Shown in pieces: positions 45,009 to 53,429 of a stretch of 64,000 nt of DNA. A program made the translations under genes and the position numbers. The notes under the pieces are model-generated. The model ran no database searches. It was not told where the DNA came from and saw only the letters and a list, made by a program, of their open reading frames with translations. Position 1 is the stretch's first letter. Each line of letters starts with the position of its first letter. The stretch comes from Pseudobacter ginsenosidimutans (GTDB taxonomy: Bacteria > Bacteroidota > Bacteroidia > Chitinophagales > Chitinophagaceae), in the NCBI RefSeq assembly GCF_007970185.1, contig NZ_CP042431.1, positions 3,286,001 to 3,350,000 on the forward strand. The letters are read 5' to 3'.

Positions 45009-45073
45009 TACCCATTGGTTTTATTCCCAATAATAAGAAATAGTTGTAGCTTTTTGATCAGGGCGGTGATCCC

Positions 45074-45448
45074 TTATTGCTGGTCCCGGATGGATTTGGT
45101 GAGTGCTTCCCTGTGCGTCAATGCATATTCAACACAGGATTTGATGAGATCATTGAGGGAGATATTGTTCATGGCAGCGAAAATGGCCGCTTCACGATGA
45201 AGCTCAGTCCCGATGCGGATATTGAAGCTGCCTTTATAAGTCTTGTTGGGTTCTTTGCCAAGTTGTTTGCAGGTTTCGATATAATCATCAACGGCATCGT
45301 GGAAAGCTTTTTTCAGTTCTTTTACTGATGTTCCTTCGAAGGAAATGAGGTCATCGATGCCGAGGATCTTACCATACAGTACTTCATCTGCTGCGTTGAA
45401 ATGCACAGAGGCAAGGTATTCTTTGTATTGAAACACATCATTCATCAT
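45074..45448 (-). CDS. hicB: HicB-family antitoxin
   Basis: The 124-residue protein has the partial RNase-H-like fold of HicB ('ADEVLYGKILGIDDLISFEGTSVKELKKAFHDAVDDYIE') and a C-terminal ribbon-helix-helix segment ('SFNIRIGTELHREAAIFAAMNNISLNDLIKS') for DNA binding. It should neutralise the HicA toxin and repress the operon. It overlaps the end of hicA by 11 bases; toxin precedes antitoxin. Confidence 0.88.
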   Translation of the reverse strand: MMNDVFQYKEYLASVHFNAADEVLYGKILGIDDLISFEGTSVKELKKAFHDAVDDYIETCKQLGKEPNKTYKGSFNIRIGTELHREAAIFAAMNNISLNDLIKSCVEYALTHREALTKSIRDQQ

Positions 45449-45698
45449 TTAAATATCCTAATTCTTTTAACCGGGCAATCACTTGTTTGATTGCGTATTG
45501 CTTTACAATACTACCCGGATGGGGTTGGTGAAGGCTGATGATGTTTCTGTGATCATCAACGAATTTTCTACGGGAGCCGCCGGTTTTGCGGTTTCCTTCC
45601 TGAAAACCGAACTGAAAAAGTATTGTGCATAATTCATTCCAGGTAATGTTTTTCGGATTCTTTAAAAACCTGTTCAGCAATTTTGATGACTGGGTCAT
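45438..45698 (-). CDS. hicA: HicA-family mRNA interferase toxin
   Basis: The 86-residue protein has the double-stranded-RNA-binding-like fold of HicA: 'WNELCTILFQFGFQE', 'GGSRRKFVDDHRN' and 'ISLHQPHPGSIVKQYAIKQVIARLKELG'. In this subgroup the GSH position is GSR and the likely catalytic His is in LHQPHP. It should cleave mRNA when free of HicB. It is the first gene of the pair. Confidence 0.82.
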   Translation of the reverse strand: MTQSSKLLNRFLKNPKNITWNELCTILFQFGFQEGNRKTGGSRRKFVDDHRNIISLHQPHPGSIVKQYAIKQVIARLKELGYLNDE

Positions 45699-45887
45699 TT
45701 AAAAAGTGTTTTGTTGAAATGGAATGCCGCAGAATGGTTGACATTGCTATAGGTTTTCGGTAAACGTAGCTGAGATCATAATTTTTCTGGAATTGCAAAT
45801 ACCTTCTTTTATTTGCAACTAATTATTAGTTGCAATATATAATTCTCCTATCATATCCACAAAAAAATATCCCTCCCTTTTATTCTT

Positions 45888-45895
45888 TACCTTTG
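45888..45895 (+). promoter_or_regulatory. -7 promoter element of era
   Basis: TACCTTTG fits TAnnTTTG and gives a leader of about 45 bases. No TTG lies at the expected -33 position. Confidence 0.5.
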
Positions 45896-45910
45896 CAGCG
45901 CCTAAACGGT

Positions 45911-45930
45911 AGGGGATTTTCCTATCCCCT
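45911..45930 (+). promoter_or_regulatory. Hairpin in the era 5' leader
   Basis: A perfect 7-bp stem (AGGGGAT/ATCCCCT) with a six-base loop ends 15 bases before the era start codon. It is not followed by T, so it is not a terminator; it may affect translation or mRNA stability. Confidence 0.4.
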
Positions 45931-45945
45931 CAGGCATAGCAGATT

Positions 45946-46815
45946 ATGAAAACAGGTTTTGTCACCATATTTGGCCGGCCGAATGCCGGGAAGAGCACGC
46001 TGATGAATGCCCTCATGGGGGAGAAGCTGGCCATTGTTTCACCCAAGGTGCAGACCACCCGTCACCGTATCCGGGGCATTATCACTACCGATGATTACCA
46101 GATCATTTTATCAGACACTCCCGGCATCATCGATCCAAAATACAAGCTCCAGGAAAAAATGATGATGGCGGTGAAAAGCGCTATGGAGGATTCCGATGTA
46201 GCGTTGTTGCTGGTAGACGCCAACGAAAACCTGGAAGAAGCCAGTCAGATCTTCGAGGCGCTGAAACTGAAAGTGCCCAGCATTGTGGTGATCAACAAAA
46301 CCGACCAAACCAGCAAGGAAAAGCTGGAGGAAGTGTATGCATTCTTCGGTTCCAAATCATATTGTAAAGAACTGATCGGGATCTCTGCATTGAAGGGAGC
46401 GCAACTGAATGAGCTCACGCAGGCCATTCTGAAATATCTTCCGGAAGGCGATCCTTTCTTCGACGGAGAGGAAATGACCGATCTGCCCACCCGTTTCTTT
46501 GTTGCGGAAATGATCCGCGAAAAGATCTTCTATTTATATAAGGAAGAGATACCTTATCATACTACGGTGCTCATCACCGAATTCAAGGACAAAACAACAT
46601 TAACCAAGATAGTGGCCGACATCGTTGTTCAGCGCGAAACACAGAAAGTGATACTGCTGGGCGAAGGCGGAAAGATGATCAAACAACTCGGAACCCAGGC
46701 CAGGAAGGATATTGAAGCCTTTCTCGGAAGAAAAGTGTTCTTAGAGCTGTTTGTGAAAGTGCGTCCGAAATGGCGCGACAATGAATTCATGCTCAAAGAA
46801 TACGGATACTATTAA
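45946..46815 (+). CDS. era: GTPase Era
   Basis: The 289-residue protein has the GTPase motifs GRPNAGKST (G1), DTPG (G3) and NKTD (G4) in the first 170 residues, and a C-terminal KH domain ('GEGGKMIKQLGTQARKDIEAFLG'). Era binds 16S rRNA near the anti-Shine-Dalgarno end and is needed for 30S assembly. Length is normal. Der follows after 20 bases. Confidence 0.96.
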   Translation: MKTGFVTIFGRPNAGKSTLMNALMGEKLAIVSPKVQTTRHRIRGIITTDDYQIILSDTPGIIDPKYKLQEKMMMAVKSAMEDSDVALLLVDANENLEEASQIFEALKLKVPSIVVINKTDQTSKEKLEEVYAFFGSKSYCKELIGISALKGAQLNELTQAILKYLPEGDPFFDGEEMTDLPTRFFVAEMIREKIFYLYKEEIPYHTTVLITEFKDKTTLTKIVADIVVQRETQKVILLGEGGKMIKQLGTQARKDIEAFLGRKVFLELFVKVRPKWRDNEFMLKEYGYY

Positions 46816-46835
46816 TAAAACTCAGGGATCACATC

Positions 46836-48152
46836 ATGGCAGGTTTTACTGTAGCAATTGTCGGGCGACCGAATGTAGGGAAAAGTACTTTTTTTAACCG
46901 TCTGCTGGAGCAGCGCAAGGCCATCGTGGATGACCAGAGCGGTGTTACGCGTGATCGGCAGTATGGTGTTTGCGAGTGGAACGGCAAAACCTTTAACGTG
47001 ATAGACACCGGAGGTTTTGTTCCGCAAAGCGAGGACGTGTTCGAGCGCGAGATCAAAAAGCAGGTGCTCATAGCCGTGGAAGAAGCCAATGCCATCATCT
47101 TCATGGCCGATGCCGCTACCGGTATCACAGACCTGGACGAAGCCATGGCCGATGTACTGCGCCGTACTTCCAAAACCGTATTCATGGCCGTGAATAAAGT
47201 GGACAATCCCGAGCGCCTGCTGGAAGCCACTGAATTCTACAGCCTCGGTTTCGATAATATCTTCTTCATCTCTTCCATGACCGGAAGCGGTACCGGTGAG
47301 ATCCTGGATGCCGTTACAGAATTGATCACAGATAAGGAAGCAGCAGAACAGGAAGAGATCAATGAGCTCCCCAGGTTTGCCATCATCGGGCAACCCAATG
47401 TGGGCAAATCCTCCCTGCTGAATGCACTGATCGGACAGGAGAGGACCATCGTGAGCGATATCGCAGGCACAACCCGAGACACTATCCATACACGTTATAA
47501 TCTCTTCCAGAAGGATTTCATGCTCATCGATACGGCCGGTATACGGCGTAAGACCAAAGTGCATGAAGACCTGGAATTCTATTCCGTGATCCGCGCCATC
47601 AAAGCCATGGATGAAGCCGACGTATGTCTGTTACTGTTGGATGCCGAGAAAGGCATCACCCAGCAGGACCTCAATATCTTCAGCCTGGCTGTTAAGAAAG
47701 GTAAGGGCATCGTTCTGCTGGTGAATAAGTGGGATCTGATGGCGAAGGAAACCAACACGGCCAGGGATTATGAAAAGGTATTGAAAGAAAGGATCGCCCC
47801 TTTCACTGATGTACCAGTGCTTTTCATCTCCGCGAAAGACAAGCAAAGAATCCATAAAGCGATAGAAGCTGCGCTGGAAGTGTATTCCAACAAACAACGA
47901 AAGGTCCCTACTTCCCAATTGAACGAGGTGATGCTGAAAGCGATCGAGTCTTATCACCCACCGGTAGTGCGTGGTAATCCGGTCCGTATCAAGTATGTAA
48001 CCCAGCTGCCTACTCATGTACCTTCATTTGCATTTTTCGCGAACCTGCCAGATGATATAAAACAACCATATAAGAACTACCTGGAGAATCAGCTGAGGCA
48101 AAATTTCAATTTCAAAGGTGTTCCTGTGAGACTTTTTTTCCGCAAAAAGTAA
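46836..48152 (+). CDS. der: GTPase Der (EngA)
   Basis: The 438-residue protein has two GTPase domains in tandem: GRPNVGKST, DTGG and NKVD in the first, GQPNVGKSS, DTAG and NKWD in the second, then a KH-like C-terminal domain ending 'GVPVRLFFRKK'. Der acts in 50S ribosome assembly. It forms an operon with era, which suits two ribosome-maturation GTPases. Confidence 0.97.
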   Translation: MAGFTVAIVGRPNVGKSTFFNRLLEQRKAIVDDQSGVTRDRQYGVCEWNGKTFNVIDTGGFVPQSEDVFEREIKKQVLIAVEEANAIIFMADAATGITDLDEAMADVLRRTSKTVFMAVNKVDNPERLLEATEFYSLGFDNIFFISSMTGSGTGEILDAVTELITDKEAAEQEEINELPRFAIIGQPNVGKSSLLNALIGQERTIVSDIAGTTRDTIHTRYNLFQKDFMLIDTAGIRRKTKVHEDLEFYSVIRAIKAMDEADVCLLLLDAEKGITQQDLNIFSLAVKKGKGIVLLVNKWDLMAKETNTARDYEKVLKERIAPFTDVPVLFISAKDKQRIHKAIEAALEVYSNKQRKVPTSQLNEVMLKAIESYHPPVVRGNPVRIKYVTQLPTHVPSFAFFANLPDDIKQPYKNYLENQLRQNFNFKGVPVRLFFRKK

Positions 48153-48183
48153 AAAAAGTTTTAAATGATATATGTCAAATCAC

Positions 48184-48213
48184 TTGCATAATATCAAAAA
48201 GCTTATACCTTTG
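48184..48213 (+). promoter_or_regulatory. Promoter of the small lipoprotein gene
   Basis: TTG (48184-48186), a 19-base spacer and TACCTTTG (48206-48213) match the consensus exactly. The leader is about 28 bases. Confidence 0.8.
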
Positions 48214-48247
48214 CGCCCATCTGATTAAACTCTAAAAGCAAGTTCGC

Positions 48248-48445
48248 ATGAAAAAGTTATTCGCAATTTTGGCTGTAGCTGGTGTTCTCGTAGCCTGCAA
48301 CGACAGCGGTAAACAAGAAGAACCTAAAGCTGATTCTACTGCTAATGCAGCTCCAGCTCCAGACACAACTGTAGCCCCTGTACAAGACACTACTGTAAAA
48401 GTAGACACTACTAAAGCAGTTGACACTGCTGCAGCGAAGCACTAA
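48248..48445 (+). CDS. Small Thr/Ala/Asp-rich lipoprotein
   Basis: The 65-residue product has a lipoprotein signal (MKKLFAILAVAGVLVACND; lipobox LVAC with Cys17). The mature 49 residues are a disordered chain of Thr, Ala, Asp, Val and Pro with repeated 'DTT' units. It has a consensus promoter and strong terminator, so it is probably well expressed. No family function known. Confidence 0.75.
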   Translation: MKKLFAILAVAGVLVACNDSGKQEEPKADSTANAAPAPDTTVAPVQDTTVKVDTTKAVDTAAAKH

Positions 48446-48478
48446 TGCCTATCCGCATAAACTTCTTGCAAGAAACTG

Positions 48479-48503
48479 GCCCCGGAAATTCCGGGGCTTT
48501 TTT
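48479..48503 (+). terminator. Terminator of the small lipoprotein gene
   Basis: The perfect 8-bp stem GCCCCGGA..TCCGGGGC with a tight AAT loop is followed by six T, 33 bases past the stop. Confidence 0.9.
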
Positions 48504-48727
48504 GTGGCCCTGGCATTGAAATTGAAGTCTTTTTACCCATAACGGGATAGCCTGAATTTTCCTTCCATCAATTTTAATCCGGCCTTGCAGGTTATGGCAA
48601 TTTTATTGTATATTGGTCCCCTGAACCACAGCGTTAGCTTTTAATTCCATTCTGTTTCCTACCACAAAAACCTCTGGGATCCATTCTCCTGTGCATTTCG
48701 CTTCCTGATTCTTAAACTACTTCATGT

Positions 48728-51103
48728 ATGAAAAAACTCTACATGCTTACTTTAGCATGCACCCTTTGTTGCATTGCTACCAGTCATGCACAATCGAGAT
48801 ATTGGATTGGTCCGGCAAATGGAAACTGGAGCAACCCTGCCAACTGGTCTGATGGTTCTGTTTCCGGTGTTTCGGTGCCTAACGGCGGAACATACGTCGC
48901 CATCTTCGAAACAGGTGCTCCGGTGGTGAATGTGGATATTACTTCCATCAGCCTGCTCTCCATGATTGTAAGAAATGGCGTTACCGCCAAAATTTACTCT
49001 TCTTCATCAGCAACGATCACTGCAACCGGAACCGGTAGCCCTGATTATGCTTTGCTCATTGAAACCGGCAGCAGGCTGGAAGACAGTGTGTCCGCAGATG
49101 TGCCGTTCAATTTTGCGTTCGCTAATAATGCGAGAGCCTGGATCGATGGCACATGGTATTTTGGAGGGCATAATAGTGTTGTAAATACTTCCAATGGTCC
49201 CCGCTTTTCATTACCGGTTACATCCGGCTTTGGAAATCGTGTGGATGTAAGTGGCTCGATCATAATCGGTAATAAAGGGTGGATCGAAGCTGCAAATAGC
49301 AGTCTCAATTATCTTTTCTTCAATGCAGGTTCTGAGTTGAGGATCGCCAGGGATGGACTGAGCACACCCCGCGCCACCTGGAACGCAACTTCCACCATCC
49401 GCATCACTGGTGCAGTAACCGGTGCAGCCGCTATCAACGGACCCAACAATTTTTCCATCGGTAACCTGATCTTCGATTGCCCTGGTATGTCTAACGAGAT
49501 CAACTGGGGACTTCCTATTGGTATGACCATCGCGGGAAATTTCCAGGTACTCAATACCAATAACAATAACCTGATATTAGCTTACGCTTTTGCCGTTTCA
49601 GGGGCTGCTCTGGATTACCTCGTGAATGGATTTTTCCAGATTGGCAGTAATTCCTGGGTAACACTGGGAAACAATAATGCCCTGGCAGACAATTCCAGTT
49701 CACTGCAGGTGAATGGCAACTTCATTCAATCAGGCGGTCGCTTTGATCTGCGCGGGTCAGCCATCACTGCTGCCACACGCCCGACCGTAGTGAAAATCAA
49801 AGGCAGCTTTACACAAACTTCCGGAACTTTCGGTTGTGCATCTACGGCAACCGGCGCCAACCTCTTTGTGGTTGAACTGAATGGTGATAATCCTCAAAAT
49901 GTAGACATAGTTTCCAACACCATCGATAACAGCACCAACCAGGTGAAACTCAGATTGAACAATGTGAATGGTGCGATACTGCTGAAGCCGTTGTCTGCAG
50001 GAAGACTTGAATGGACTGGCAGTAATGGTATCATCACTGCCAATGGCAATGACCTCACTGTTAATAACCCCGATGCCGGATCTGTTTCCGGCGCAGGCAG
50101 CAATGCATTCGTGGCCGGTGGCGCGGTAGTTCGCAAAACTGCATCCAACGTGGCTTACAGTTTTCCGGTTGGCGGAACGGCTTACCGCCCCTGCGTAGTA
50201 ACTCCGGAAGATGCTACAGCGTCTGAATATTCCGCGAGGTATTATCCCACATCTTACAGTAGTACTGCCACTTCAACCCCGCTCTATAAGGTATCCACCT
50301 CTGAATACTGGAATATCAGCAAAGCATCCGGAAGCAATGCTGCTGTAACACTCTCACTCGCAGCCGCAGTGCCTGGCGCCTTTGGCCCTGACAAAGTTGT
50401 GGTAGCGCATTTCAATGGCGCAAGCTGGGAAAGCGCTAAAGGAGCAACCGGTACAGAATTAACACCAGGCAATACTCCCACAGGATCTGTCACCTCTGAA
50501 GTACTCAGCAGTTTCAGCCCGTTTACTTTCGGTGTAGTACCTGGCTCTCCATTACCTGTATACCTGGTTGCTTTCAATGGAAAGAAACTCACCAATACGT
50601 CTGCGAAGCTCGACTGGACCATTACGGCCAGCAGCAACCCCGACAGGTTTGAAATTCTTCGCTCGGAAGATGGCACCAGCTTCCACCAGATTGGAACAGT
50701 CCGCGCTGCCGCACAACAGCTTGCTTTCAGTTTTGTGGATGAGCAATTACCAAAGAAAACCGCTTACTACCAGTTACGTATGATCGATCAGCAGGGTGTG
50801 GTGAACATGAGTAAGATAGTTACCATCTTCAGCAATGCAGAAGGCTGGGTGATCAACTCCATGATGCCAACACTGGTTACCAGTCAGGCGAAACTCAATA
50901 TCAGCGCATCGTCCAGGGCAAATATCCGCCTCGCCGTTACTGATATGTATGGCAGGATCATACATCAGCAACAGACCGCACTGAGCGCTGGCAGCCAGGA
51001 TGTATGGCTGAACTTCAGCAAGCTCCCCGCCGGCGCTTACCAGATCACCGGCTACCTGGATAATGGTCAGAAAACAGGCAGCTTCAGGTTCATCAAACAA
51101 TAA
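48728..51103 (+). CDS. Large secreted T9SS cargo protein
   Basis: The 791-residue protein has a signal peptide (MKKLYMLTLACTLCCIATSHAQ), then 'YWIGPANGNWSNPANWS', a motif of surface proteins with beta-helical repeats, and about 450 residues of Asn/Gly/Ser-rich beta structure. Near residue 615 a 'LPVYLVAFNGKKL..LDWTITASSNPDRFEILRS' region precedes the roughly 80-residue type A T9SS sorting domain ('LAVTDMYGRIIHQQ', 'LPAGAYQITGY..GSFRFIKQ'). It should be exported by the type IX system to the surface or medium. No enzymatic motif is visible; an adhesin or shell role is possible. Confidence 0.88.
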   Translation: MKKLYMLTLACTLCCIATSHAQSRYWIGPANGNWSNPANWSDGSVSGVSVPNGGTYVAIFETGAPVVNVDITSISLLSMIVRNGVTAKIYSSSSATITATGTGSPDYALLIETGSRLEDSVSADVPFNFAFANNARAWIDGTWYFGGHNSVVNTSNGPRFSLPVTSGFGNRVDVSGSIIIGNKGWIEAANSSLNYLFFNAGSELRIARDGLSTPRATWNATSTIRITGAVTGAAAINGPNNFSIGNLIFDCPGMSNEINWGLPIGMTIAGNFQVLNTNNNNLILAYAFAVSGAALDYLVNGFFQIGSNSWVTLGNNNALADNSSSLQVNGNFIQSGGRFDLRGSAITAATRPTVVKIKGSFTQTSGTFGCASTATGANLFVVELNGDNPQNVDIVSNTIDNSTNQVKLRLNNVNGAILLKPLSAGRLEWTGSNGIITANGNDLTVNNPDAGSVSGAGSNAFVAGGAVVRKTASNVAYSFPVGGTAYRPCVVTPEDATASEYSARYYPTSYSSTATSTPLYKVSTSEYWNISKASGSNAAVTLSLAAAVPGAFGPDKVVVAHFNGASWESAKGATGTELTPGNTPTGSVTSEVLSSFSPFTFGVVPGSPLPVYLVAFNGKKLTNTSAKLDWTITASSNPDRFEILRSEDGTSFHQIGTVRAAAQQLAFSFVDEQLPKKTAYYQLRMIDQQGVVNMSKIVTIFSNAEGWVINSMMPTLVTSQAKLNISASSRANIRLAVTDMYGRIIHQQQTALSAGSQDVWLNFSKLPAGAYQITGYLDNGQKTGSFRFIKQ

Positions 51104-51127
51104 ATGTTACCCAGGTTTTGAATATGC

Positions 51128-51157
51128 AAACGGCAGTCTCAGGACTGCCGTTTTTTT
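51128..51157 (+). terminator. Terminator of the T9SS cargo gene
   Basis: The perfect 11-bp stem AAACGGCAGTC/GACTGCCGTTT with a four-base loop merges into seven T, 25 bases past the stop. Confidence 0.9.
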
Positions 51158-51194
51158 ATAACCGATATTTTTATTTCGAGTATTGCTGCGGAAC

Positions 51195-53402
51195 TTATTG
51201 CATCCTGCGCGAGAGCGCAGCTATCGTCTTCCTATATTGGTCCAGCGATGCTCTTTCCTGTTTGATAAAAGAATTATCTTCTAATTTTCCCAGCACTTTG
51301 TTCATCTCTGCATTGGTTTCATACACCATTTTACGGAATGGATTCTTGTAATCCTTGGCGCGGGATTCATAGATGCCTTCCACCATCCAGGTCTTTACCG
51401 CGAGCGCCTGCTGCAATAATTGCTGCACTTGTTCAGGTTTTGCTTTTTTCAGGTGGATGCCGTGTACTGTCTGCAGCGCAGCCATCGCATGCTGGAATTT
51501 CTCAGCAGGATATTTGTCTGCCTGGTCCTTGTAGAAAGCGTGCACCTGTTCCCAGCTTTTTACTTTTCCCTGATGGATCTGCGTAACCAGTTTGTTGATG
51601 GCTGTTCGCTGGATCAGTTGTCCGCCTATATTCATCCAGCTGGTCAATACAGGTTTTGCCGGAATGCTGTTGATCTGCTCTTCCAGTTGTTTGAACTGCT
51701 TACCACTGTTGGCGATAAGCTGTTGAACAGCATAGAAAGTAACGAGGTCTTTGAAGATATGATAGGCTGCAGTTACTTTGATCAACTGCGCGGGCCTGCT
51801 GCTGTTCTCGAATCCATCCACCAGTATTTCCAGGTCATTCACAAGCGGATCCTTTGTTTCAAGCAGGCGTTTGCCTTCTTCGATCTGTTGTTCAGCAGTG
51901 AACTTCTTATTGCCTTTGGTACTTTTCAGGTAGGCCTTGCCGGTAGCCTGCTGCATCAGTGTGATGGCATCGAGGATCTCATTCACGCTATCGGGAGCCA
52001 GGTAATCGAATTCCAGCAACTGGGTTTTGTTGATGCGTTTGTCGCGGTCCCCGTATTTCCAGGCATTGCGGGCCAGGGCATACATATTGTGGAGGAACCA
52101 GTAGGCAGGCATCACCACCAGTTTGTTGTGGGTAACATCATTGCTCACCAGTGTGAAAGGGATCGTGATATTGAGCTCAACGGGGAAGTCGCCTTTCGCC
52201 AGGATGGTGAAGGTGGCAAATTTCGAATTGTGCTTGAGGCTCACGCAAAGGCCGGGCCAGAACCCGCGTCCGGCAATGATCTCACCGTCAGGGCTTCTGC
52301 TGTTATGATTGGAGCCAACGGTAGCGCCGGCTGCCATATTGCTTTGCCCCTGCAGCAATGCTGCACAGAGGAAAGAGTTGTTATGGTGTTGTTCGTGCGA
52401 AGGAAAGATGAGCGAATTCAATACTTCACAACAGGAGATAGTGGAGTTCTCTCCGAGATAGGAGTTGATCAAACGCGCTCCGTACTTTAGTTGCGAGTGA
52501 GGCGCCAGGAAGAAACGAACAGCTTTCACGCCGTAGAAAGCACGGCATCCGTACCCGATGATACCGTTCACCAGCTCGCATCCTTCACCTACCTGCGTTT
52601 TGGCGTCGGCAGAAGAATTGATGGTCACATTCTTGATCTTGTTGGCGCCTTTGATATAGGCATCAGTGCCGATCTTCACATCTTTGATGATGCGGCAGTT
52701 CTTGATCACGGTGCGGTCCCCGATGGTGCCGTAGCGGCCTCTTTTCAGATCGAACTGCTGCTGTGTGAAATCTTTGAATTTCTGTTGTAAGGTATTATCA
52801 TCGCGGAAGCGGGCCCAGAGAAAGGCGTCGCCGGGAAGCATGCCATCGAAGGGCATGATCTTTCGTTCTCCATTCTCGTTGCATACTTCCATCCATACGC
52901 GGATGGCTTCGTCTTCACCTTCCATGAGAATACCATTGCCAAATTTGGAATGGTCGGTGGTATCGATCTCATTCACGTTCACCAGGATCACTTCGTTGCC
53001 GGTGATATAATGAGAGATGTAATTCACATTGTCTACAACTACATTGTCTCCAAAATCACAACTGATGATGGTGCTGTTGTAAAGTCCAACAGGCCTGCGG
53101 AGATTATGGAATTCCAGGTAATATGGTTCCAGTTTGCCGATGCGCACCAGACCATAGAACTTGCAATCCTGCACCAGTTCCGGGTTGAAGGCATCGGACA
53201 CTATGATATTGTTCCAGTTGTCTGAAGTGTTGCGGTTGCGTACCAGCATCTCTATCTCGTATGCGGTAAGATGCCTGTAATGAAGGCCATTCCTGTATTG
53301 CTGGTTGCGCAGGTAGTACTCATCCTTTCCTTTGGGCAGGTAGGTTTCGGGAATGAAGTTATAACCCAGCGTATTGATGGGGCTTTTCCGGATCTGGTTC
53401 AT
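51195..53402 (-). CDS. DUF4954 protein with left-handed beta-helix
   Basis: The protein (735 residues from MNQIRKSPINTLGYN at 53402) belongs to DUF4954. The middle (about residues 85-370) has hexapeptide-like turns ('IGDRTVIKNCRIIKDVKIGTDAYIKG', 'GARLINSYLGENSTISCCEVLNS'), as in sugar-nucleotide acyltransferases, followed by 'NSFLCAALLQGQSNMAAGATVGSNHNSR'. The rest is helical. The family is widespread in Bacteroidota and has no assigned reaction. It is transcribed after glmS with 27 bases between them, which hints at amino-sugar metabolism. Confidence 0.88.
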   Translation of the reverse strand: MNQIRKSPINTLGYNFIPETYLPKGKDEYYLRNQQYRNGLHYRHLTAYEIEMLVRNRNTSDNWNNIIVSDAFNPELVQDCKFYGLVRIGKLEPYYLEFHNLRRPVGLYNSTIISCDFGDNVVVDNVNYISHYITGNEVILVNVNEIDTTDHSKFGNGILMEGEDEAIRVWMEVCNENGERKIMPFDGMLPGDAFLWARFRDDNTLQQKFKDFTQQQFDLKRGRYGTIGDRTVIKNCRIIKDVKIGTDAYIKGANKIKNVTINSSADAKTQVGEGCELVNGIIGYGCRAFYGVKAVRFFLAPHSQLKYGARLINSYLGENSTISCCEVLNSLIFPSHEQHHNNSFLCAALLQGQSNMAAGATVGSNHNSRSPDGEIIAGRGFWPGLCVSLKHNSKFATFTILAKGDFPVELNITIPFTLVSNDVTHNKLVVMPAYWFLHNMYALARNAWKYGDRDKRINKTQLLEFDYLAPDSVNEILDAITLMQQATGKAYLKSTKGNKKFTAEQQIEEGKRLLETKDPLVNDLEILVDGFENSSRPAQLIKVTAAYHIFKDLVTFYAVQQLIANSGKQFKQLEEQINSIPAKPVLTSWMNIGGQLIQRTAINKLVTQIHQGKVKSWEQVHAFYKDQADKYPAEKFQHAMAALQTVHGIHLKKAKPEQVQQLLQQALAVKTWMVEGIYESRAKDYKNPFRKMVYETNAEMNKVLGKLEDNSFIKQERASLDQYRKTIAALSRRMQ

Positions 53403-53429
53403 ACACAAGAAAGCTAATGGTGATCAATA

